A DNA stretch of 64,000 nt from Mastacembelus armatus. Lineage: Eukaryota > Chordata > Actinopteri > Synbranchiformes > Mastacembelidae. Both the position numbers and the translations under genes were made by a program. The notes beneath the pieces are model-generated. The model ran no database searches, was not told where the DNA came from, and saw only the letters and a program-made list of their open reading frames with translations. Below, piece after piece: positions 56,352 through 64,000 of this stretch; the first letter of the stretch is position 1; every line of letters begins with the position of its first letter. The stretch spans positions 699,501 to 763,500 of the forward strand of contig NC_046634.1 of assembly GCF_900324485.2 (NCBI RefSeq), given 5' to 3'.

Positions 56352-59300
56352 CTTGGCAAAGACATCCAGATTGTTTACAACACTCACTTGTTCACATGCA
56401 CCCTGTTCATCGTGGTGTCGTCTGTATCTCTATTTTGGTCATGACTTCACACAAGGCCTATGTAGACTCTACTTTAGCTAAAAGAAAACACAATTTAACA
56501 ATGAAAAGAAGTAGATCCTGCAGGAGCAGCTCCTGTTTTAGCTCAGCCTGTCTCTTCTTCAGCACTGTTAACTCAAATCCTTCTCTCCCAGATTACATCG
56601 GCTAAAATTAGATTTTCAGCTCTGTGACTTGTTGAGGTCGCATTCAGTGGAAATTATTGTTTTCTTGCAATCACACTGTGACATTAACAACAATCACTAT
56701 CTGCTGTGTAAAGTGAGTTTACCCGAGTCCGAGTTTTGAAGATGAGTAGCTCCTGACAGCTCGGAGAGAAATCAAAGGGAGCTCTGACCAAATCCCATAC
56801 TGCTCCTTGTTTGTTCTTCCTGCTTCACATCCAAGTGGGGACCCGAGAGTAGAACTGAGGACTCATGGAGTTAATGTTTGTCTTCTAACTAACACTTGGA
56901 GAAAGCAGAGCCTGTGGTTTTCTCTGCAGGAAATCTTGCCCCTGCTGTGGAGGAGATCCTTCAGTTCATCCACCCGGCACAGGCTGAAAGGCGGAGGAGG
57001 AGCAGGAGGAGGAGGAATCAATAATTTTCTATACCTTTAAACTATCTGAGAATCTAAGAGGACTGTAGTAATATAAAAGTATATCAACCTCACTTTTTTC
57101 AAATGTTTCAAAACTACAAAAGGTGAGAGATTTCATCATTGAGAAGAGCAGGAATGGTTGGGAGAGTCAGGGAGCACCTCTTTATTTATATCCCTTCCAG
57201 TCTGAGTAAATCCTCTTAGACTGTGTGCAGCTGAAGTGAGACATCAGACTCCACCTGCAGCCCTCAGAGAGCAGTGACGAGCAACCTGCCATCACAGCGA
57301 ATGTGTGCGTTGTTGCTGCTGAGCTCAGACTGGGGCCAGGGGGCAGAGCGGTATTAGTTGCTCTTAATGAGACCGGAGTTGATGAGTTGACACTGGTGAT
57401 CACTTGCTGATGTGCTGAAAAAAGGCAGGCAGCTGGGACCAGGATCAGTAGCTGGTATAATTAAATGACTGTAGGTGCCAGATAGTAACTCAGAAATAAA
57501 AAAAGTGGATTTAGAACCGCCGACATGGACTTCATTCATTTTGGCCTGTATGTAGTGTCTCTCCCTGGTTGCAGTGCTAACAGACCCAGAATACTTCTGT
57601 GGGAAAACCAACTGAAATAGAACAACACATGCAAATATCTCTTCAAGGCCCTGTGTCATTCTTTTCTATGAGGAATAACTTGTTGATAAATGGAGTGAAA
57701 AGCTTGGGGATGGATCACCAGACAGCTGTCGTGTTAAGTCAGGATGAAGACTGAATGCTGGGGGTTCAGTCCCTGTAGATCAATCTGGAACAACAGTTGT
57801 TATCAACTCCCAGCGCTGCTGATGTATTCACAGACTCGCCAATTAAATCAATTACAGCCACACCTCTTTGGGCCTTCCCACGGGAGCACTGGTGTCGTGC
57901 TGAAAATGCTTGCGTCACCTGCTGGGCTCAGTTTGAGTGATGGGAGCTCATTTATCCCATGAAGCACTGCTGCCCTCTAATGTTCAGAGGTAGCTATATT
58001 TTAAATGTGTCTCAAAAAGGTTAGCAAGACACATGGACAAACATGTGGAATAATACAATAATGGTTTTTTTTCCAATTAGGTGATCTCATGTTGTGGGTT
58101 TGGAGGGGATGAATTATGAATGAGAGCTCTCCTGTGACAGCAGGTGAGACCAAGTCTGGTCCTCCTTAACTGTGTGCCTCAGTGTTCAACGGAAACACAT
58201 TGTCCTGATAGCCTGATGCTATCTCACCGCTCCATTTACTGTTATCTGAAGCCCCGTGAACGGACTCCCCAGCTCCCCTTTCTTCCTCTCAGTCTGTACC
58301 ATCTTCATCTTTCCAGCTGTACTCCAAAGTCTTCATCAAAGACATATACTGTGCATCAAGTGTTACGTTTCTCATGAAAGATATTTTTAATGAGACTCAT
58401 CTGGAAACAGAAACTTGATTTGGCTTTTCCACCTGAGCCAGTAACGTCACAGAAAATGTTTTCACGTTATGCATCGTGTTCCAGCACTGAAACACTCACA
58501 TCCAGGATGCAGTGTTCTCATTAAAGCTGCACCCTTCCAGAAAATGCAACCTGGCTGAGAGAACGAGATCCCCTGGCTCATCCTTTCAGAAGCATTGAGA
58601 CTGTCTGAAACCACTCAGTGGATTTAAGGCAACCCTACACAGAACGACCACAGTGGAGGAAACACAAAGAGAACACACAAGAGAAAGGTCCATTATGATT
58701 TTATTTTGTTTCTAACTCTGATTAAATGCCAAAGGTGGATGAAATGATGGAAAAGCTGGCTGATGTTAAAAGTTGAGTGTTTTACATCAACATCCTATGG
58801 AATATTAAAGCCAACATCATTGGTCTTCTAAAGCCTTGAGCTCTGCGGGAACTCGTATCTATTTTGAATTGCATGAACATTGCATGAGTCACTGCAGATT
58901 GAAACTGCTCATTCTACACCAAACTACATTCATGGGCCGAAAGGCGAACCAACAGTTAACTATTGAAATGATGCAAGGCAAGACATTGACTTCAGCACTT
59001 AACATGATGAGATCCTAAAAACGAGAACGGCATCGCTTCTTATAAAGACTCTCTTCAACTCGTCGCTTTGGTATTACATTTATACATTACAATATTCTGC
59101 AAAGAAACAATAAATGTACAACTGTATAAATATAAAATTCTTCCACTATGTTTAATGGCTAAAACATTCAGAAAGTTACACCACGATGTTGTGATGAAAA
59201 TCCAGCAAAAAAGAAAAAAAAAGAACAACAAACAAACAAACAAAAAAACTTGTCTTTAAAAACTTGAGTTAGCACCGTTGCCTTTACAGAAAGCCAAAGT

Positions 59301-60101
59301 GTCTAACAGGCCGGACACGCAACCCTACATTCAAGGCAGAACGCATGGAAACCAAGTAATAAAACCCCTTCCCACATTTAGGCAATTTAATAACGCACAA
59401 AGAAGAAGAAGAATAAAAGGCAAAGTAAAAAGGGTCTTCTGTGATTATATGTAAAAGACAAAGTAAAAGAGGAAGTAAGTTCCTTGGAGTGCAGCCTTTT
59501 CTTTACACATATCGGAAGATTCGTTAACAGGAGTGAGTGTGTGACGGAACTGCTAAAGCTCGCTCGCAGAAGAGGAAAAAAACAACAACAAAAAAAAAAA
59601 AAAAAAAAAGGAAAACGGGCGCGATTTTGGAAGGACCCGATTTTTGCGACTAAGTGCACACTCCAAAAAACATCTACTGAAACCACACAAGGCAGCAAAG
59701 AAAGATGCAGAGGGGGACAAACACAGGTCGCTACACGCCTGAGATGGAATTACACTTTACAGTCATCAATGAGCGATGCCCCATGGCTTGTGGAAAAGTC
59801 TCATTTTACGGCAGAATAAATAGTTTTATTAGACCTATTGCTACTCTTCCTCTAAATTACACTAACGCTAGATGGAAGTGTAGAAGCTAGTGATGAAAGC
59901 AGTCAGATTACACGTCGGTCCCCTATCAGGTTTTCTCCTTCATTATTAATTCAAGACTAGTTGTGATTGACTTAACCGCTATAGCCTACTCCTCCCATTT
60001 ACCACCTCCTACATTAGACTAGGATTAAGTTAAAGACACGGGGGGGGGGGGCTAAGGGAAGGAAGGGTGGTCTAGGGAAAGTGCTATGGTCCTGGCGTTG
60101 G
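56352..60101. other. cnga3 upstream region and atp1b1 3' region
   Basis: No supported coding exon. The 5' exon(s) and promoter of cnga3 should lie in 56.4-58 kb, but no N-terminal reading convinces me. The last kilobase is likely atp1b1 3' UTR (TTTATT at about 59825, i.e. AATAAA on the minus strand; A- and G-tracts). Confidence 0.5.
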
Positions 60102-62016
60102 TCATAAAGTGTTGATCTGGATCTTGATGTCAAAACGTCCCTGGTAGCGGTCCTTGTCGCTGTAGTCGATGTTGTCTCCGAACACTTTGCACTCGATGCG
60201 CAGTTCAGTGTTCATGGTCAGGTTGGTGAAATGCAGCGCCACCAGCGGCTGCAAGTACTGAGGGTGTAGCAGCTTGCCATAGTAGGGGTAGTACTGCAGC
60301 GGGAAGCCGCCCCCGATGCCGTAGTACTTGATCTCCCCGATTTTACCAGCGTCCTCCTCTTTCTGAAACGATGGAAAGATACCAAATGTACGGAATGAGA
60401 AATATTTTAGCGAATTAAGAGAAATTTCGTACTTAATTTTAAAGAAAATCAAGGTGTACCTTGTTTGTGCAATAGAGAGGGATCACATTGGGCTGCACCT
60501 TGTATTGTGCTTCTTCAGGGATACTTTCATTAGAGGTAGGAGGCTGAACACAGAACACAACTTGTCAACCAACTTGTGACCCATTCCTAGCCAAATGATT
60601 CTTGTGGTCAATTTCTTGTAGCAACCAACAATATACAGTTAGACACGACATTTAGGCTCTTTGTCCCGCAACAAAAACTCTTTAACTTACCCTTGGACGG
60701 AAGTTGACAATCCTGTTAAGCTTTACAATCAGACAGGGCTTGCCATCCTTGAAACCAAATTCGCGGTCCTCGATGCCAGAGCAGGGTCCCAGCCAGCTCC
60801 TGGAGAAACGGCAGGCTTTCCTGGTGCCCACGTCGCTCTCCAAGTCACCCCGGTTCTTATAATCCCCGGGCATATCTGGATAAGGGGGCAGAAGGTTAAT
60901 TCATGTTAGAACTCATTATTAAAAGAGCCTGAAAGTCTGAACTATCAAATCTGGCAACTTCTTTGAAATACTTTTAAAAGCTACCTCCGCAGTCCTCAAA
61001 CTTCATCTGGTCTCTCTGGTGCTCGTCGTCATATTTGGCCAGGAAGTCCTTAATGGCCTTGATGTAAGGCAGGTAGGTCTCCACGTCATTTACGCTGAAG
61101 GACACTTCAGCTTTGTCTGATCGTGGGGTGTGCGTAAGGCCTGCAGGGGACAGCAGATCGGTTGATTTTAGAGCAGCAATGAAAACACATGGTTGCCCCC
61201 AGCCTTCAACCTGTCAAACGGTGGCTCAGCTTACATGTGATTCACACATGCCCAGTTGTGGGTGCTGGCCTTCTACGCCTTGGCAACCAGGCTGTGGTGT
61301 GTGCACACATGGGAGGCTGCTCTGGGACACAACAGCATTTAACAGCACATCTAGATTTCTGATTACTGTCTGTGCAGGTGCTTCTTTGACCTAAGCATGA
61401 TAAATAGCTAACACATCACTCGGTTTTTAATACACAGACCTTAGAATTAAACACATATCATTCATCTTTGGGTTGTGTGTTTGTCTCCAGATACTAAATC
61501 CCACATCTAACCCTGTTTGGGACTCGCCGTCACACGTTATAAGTCACCTGACCACACTGTTGCGCATGTGCATTCATCTTATGACTGATGAAAAACAACC
61601 ATCTCATGCCACGTCAGTGATGAGGCGCCCGCTGATCCGCTGAGCAAGCACCGGGAGGTCACAGCTTGACCCACAGACCCACTCAGGAAGGCTTAGCTTC
61701 TGTTCTAACCATTGTCACGATATCCCGTTCTAAGCAGACCATGACCCCAGCTGCTACTTTGTTTATTTGCCCATCACTGAGGAGCGTGTTTATTCAGTTT
61801 TTCTTTCAGAGCGCCTGCAGACGACCTTTAGGCTTATCTGCACGACAGCTTCCCAGCAGACAGGAAGCAGGTGTTAAAAGGTCTTACCAGGGGGTGCGAC
61901 TCTGTCCTGCCAGGTGGGCTTGTAGTTGCTCAGGGTGAGCAGCATGGCTTGGATGGTGCCGATGAAGATCCCAGCCAGGCAGCCGTAGAAAATGACATAG
62001 AACAAGAAAATTTTGA
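60102..62016 (-). CDS. atp1b1: Na,K-ATPase beta-1 subunit (first exon beyond the right edge)
   Basis: Five exons: 62016-61888, 61140-60985, 60875-60691, 60543-60460, 60362-60102, phases consistent. The first visible exon carries the single transmembrane helix [20 protein letters not shown] and QDRVAPPG. The ectodomain follows with all six disulphide cysteines (EDCGD, KACRF, GPCSG, KPCLI, PLYCTN, RIECK). The block [20 protein letters not shown] is almost that of human ATP1B1. The subunit is needed for folding and export of the alpha subunit and for K+ affinity. NES and NLT glycosylation sites are present; the human NCS site is GPCS here, so that one is lost. The short cytosolic N-terminus (exon 1) is not in the window. 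The teleost a/b paralogue is not resolved. Confidence 0.93.
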
Positions 62017-62360
62017 CTGTGGAGGAGAAAGAAAAACACACGTGTCAGTACAGCTTTAAGTTAGCAGGCCGGAATACCACACACTACGTAAAAGGTTAAT
62101 GTCAGACCTGCCGGACTGTGAGGAGCTGTCAAAACAGTAAAGGCTGAGTCGGTACGAGACCTACTCAGCTTTGGAGCAGCATCGTGCAAACTCTTGCCAG
62201 CAGTTATGCAATTATGGCCTTGACAATGTCCATAAAAGGTTTTCTTGCCCTTTACACGTTTTATGATCAGGTTTTTTTTGTTGTGCAACCTTAAAGGGCG
62301 CTAAGACGAACGAGCTCACTCAAGCGTTACTAAGTTGTGACGTGATTCTATGTCAAATAA

Positions 62361-62368
62361 TGTGTGTG

Positions 62369-62400
<32 letters not shown>

Positions 62401-62411
62401 TGCGTGCGTGT
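62361..62411. repeat. GT repeat passing into GTGC repeat
   Basis: About ten GT units followed by about six GTGC-type units, inside atp1b1 intron 1. Confidence 0.9.
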
Positions 62412-63227
62412 GTCTGAAAGGGGCAGTAGCGACAAAGTCCACTCTGATCCTACAGAACAGCCGCAGGTCTCGGTGTGTGCACTTCGATCCTGACATGTCC
62501 TGTATGAAAAGGTGGCAAAGGAGAAAGCTCTTCTTCTTCTTCTTCAAAAAGAACCTCACATGACATCTCAGCGTACAGAACTCGTGTACGTCCACCATCG
62601 GCGTAAGGGTTTACACAAGTGACATTCAAAATAAAACAGTGACAGCCACTGTTTTCACAGGCTTACAGGAATTCACCTGCGGAGCCTGATGCATGCAAAG
62701 GCTGTAATTACCCAATCTGGCACAGGGCCCCCACACCCCTGCTCCAGGCAATTTTTAGCAAGAGGATGTTGTAGAATTACAGTTAACAGAGGGTTAAAAG
62801 GCTATTACCTGCACTGCAAAGCAATTAACCTTCCAGCTTAGGAAGGCAGACGTTAATCTAGTGGTTTCGCTCCATGAGACAATGACAATTAACAATTAAT
62901 ACGCTATTTAATTGAACAGACAGGACATCCAATCAAAGCTTATGTCCTATACTGTCTTTATCTTATATTCCACTCGTGTGTGTAAAACATGTAGAACCCA
63001 CTAATGGGTTCTTCGTGGGTTCAACACCCAGCCTCCCATTAATGTGGTCCCATATTATCCTGATGTCCTTCAACGCGGCACTGCGCATGGCACATTTCCT
63101 AAATGCATCAGCATTTTTTCAGATGACCTCAGAAGGACGAATATGAGGTCCCCCCCCCCACCCCCACCTTGAAGCTGCTGCTCTGCGCACGCACAGAGCT
63201 CCCACTCAGCACACATGGTGCCCCTGA

Positions 63228-63230
<3 letters not shown>

Positions 63231-63278
<48 letters not shown>

Positions 63279-63284
63279 TTTTTT
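63231..63284. repeat. TA run followed by T-tract
   Basis: About 15 TA units then some 24 T's, inside atp1b1 intron 1. Confidence 0.9.
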
Positions 63285-64000
63285 GTAACCCAGGTGTTAG
63301 GATCTACACAGGGACCGAGGTGCATGTGCGTGACATTGAGAGAAGGCGCAAGGACATGCGCACTGCCGCCGCTTGGAGCAACGAGAGAAGAAGGAAAGGT
63401 CGAGCGAGTTAGTCAGTCAGGGAGCCGTAAGATTTCAGCGACATCTGATCACAGGAACCCGACACGGATCGATAAGTCCCCTCTCTCTCTCTCCGTTTCC
63501 GTGCAGGAGGCCGCCGTCACCTTGACTCACCTTGGACTATGATGCATTTTTAACCCTTTGCCTGCCCGTTTCCAAAAGTGAGAACAGGACAACTTGACGT
63601 CCCCCCCCCTCTCCCCTCTCCAACCCTCCCCTAACAACAAACAGACACTGTGGATCAGACCGGGATCCAATCATTAGCTCGCATTGCGCCTGTCTGACTG
63701 CAGCGCAGCGTCCACGCTCTCTGAATATACAATAGGAACTTGGTCTCTAAACCACGCGCAACACGAGCTTAAATTGCTTAATTTGGAGCGCCGTGTCTTT
63801 CTGACGTCGCCTCAACACAGGAAACGCATGAGGCATGATGGACACAATCATTTCTGTGACGCAACAACAATGAATCGCGTGGCCGGGTTTGCTCCTGAAT
63901 GCAGCAAAGTCAAATCAAACAGGTGGCGAGAAACACGACTCGACCGTTCGCGCGCTCCTACCCAAACGGGAGCGCGCAAAAAAATTCCATTAAACAACCA

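Larger units (their letters stand above)
62017..64000 (-). other. atp1b1 intron 1 (partial)
   Basis: No sequence matching the expected GGSW-ending first exon was found. It contains a GT/GC dinucleotide run (62361-62411), a TA run followed by a T-tract (about 63231-63284), a C-tract, and a CpG-bearing zone at the far right (about 63880-63980) that may approach the promoter. Confidence 0.55.

Noticed and set aside
62600-64000. Search for atp1b1 exon 1
   Set aside because: No minus-strand sequence ending in the expected GGSW with a donor was found, so the first exon is placed outside the window.

Overview
This window is nuclear DNA of a ray-finned fish, most likely a percomorph teleost. The evidence is compact intron-exon genes with GT-AG introns, teleost-type repeats (a tRNA-headed SINE, Tc1/pogo/hAT-type miniature transposons, a Rex/Babar-like LINE), many CA/CT/GA microsatellites, and protein sequences close to but distinct from human orthologues. 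I recognise eight host genes. All identifications come from reading exons by eye against remembered orthologues; no database search was run.

Layout, left to right. (1) 105-15539, minus: the 5' part of dgkz (diacylglycerol kinase zeta), with three mutually exclusive sets of first exons that all splice in the same phase into one common exon; the kinase part lies beyond the left edge. (2) 15595-19195: a 3.6 kb repeat block lying almost against the most upstream dgkz first exon; it holds a near-perfect palindrome, ~200 bp tandem units, two LINE 3' ends and a pyrimidine-rich satellite. (3) 21575-22600, plus: cryaa (lens alpha-A crystallin) with a TATA box and a MARE-like site. (4) 23520-26280, minus: hsf2bp (meiotic BRCA2 localiser), tail to tail with cryaa. 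(5) 26747-31025, plus: ankrd10, head to head with hsf2bp. (6) 31966-34853, minus: ccdc14, tail to tail with ankrd10. (7) 35862-40409, minus: ddx4/vasa, 20 coding exons. (8) 43670-49137, plus: ube3a, 11 coding exons. (9) 53628-about 56351, minus: cnga3 (cone cyclic-nucleotide-gated channel), its first exon(s) not found. (10) 60102-62016, minus: atp1b1 (Na,K-ATPase beta), first exon beyond the right edge.

The genes are not a functional cluster. They serve unrelated jobs: lipid signalling, lens, meiosis, germline RNA, ubiquitin ligation, cone phototransduction, ion pumping. Their arrangement is still informative. cryaa-hsf2bp is a linkage also seen in human 21q22.3. ube3a-cnga3 matches the arrangement reported for non-eutherian vertebrates, before the Prader-Willi/Angelman imprinted domain was assembled. 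Two convergent gene pairs have polyadenylation signals only about 40-55 bp apart. For cryaa, hsf2bp, ankrd10, ccdc14, ddx4 and ube3a I could build complete coding sequences whose splice phases all agree. I saw no LTR retrovirus, Polinton, CRISPR array, rRNA or tRNA gene.
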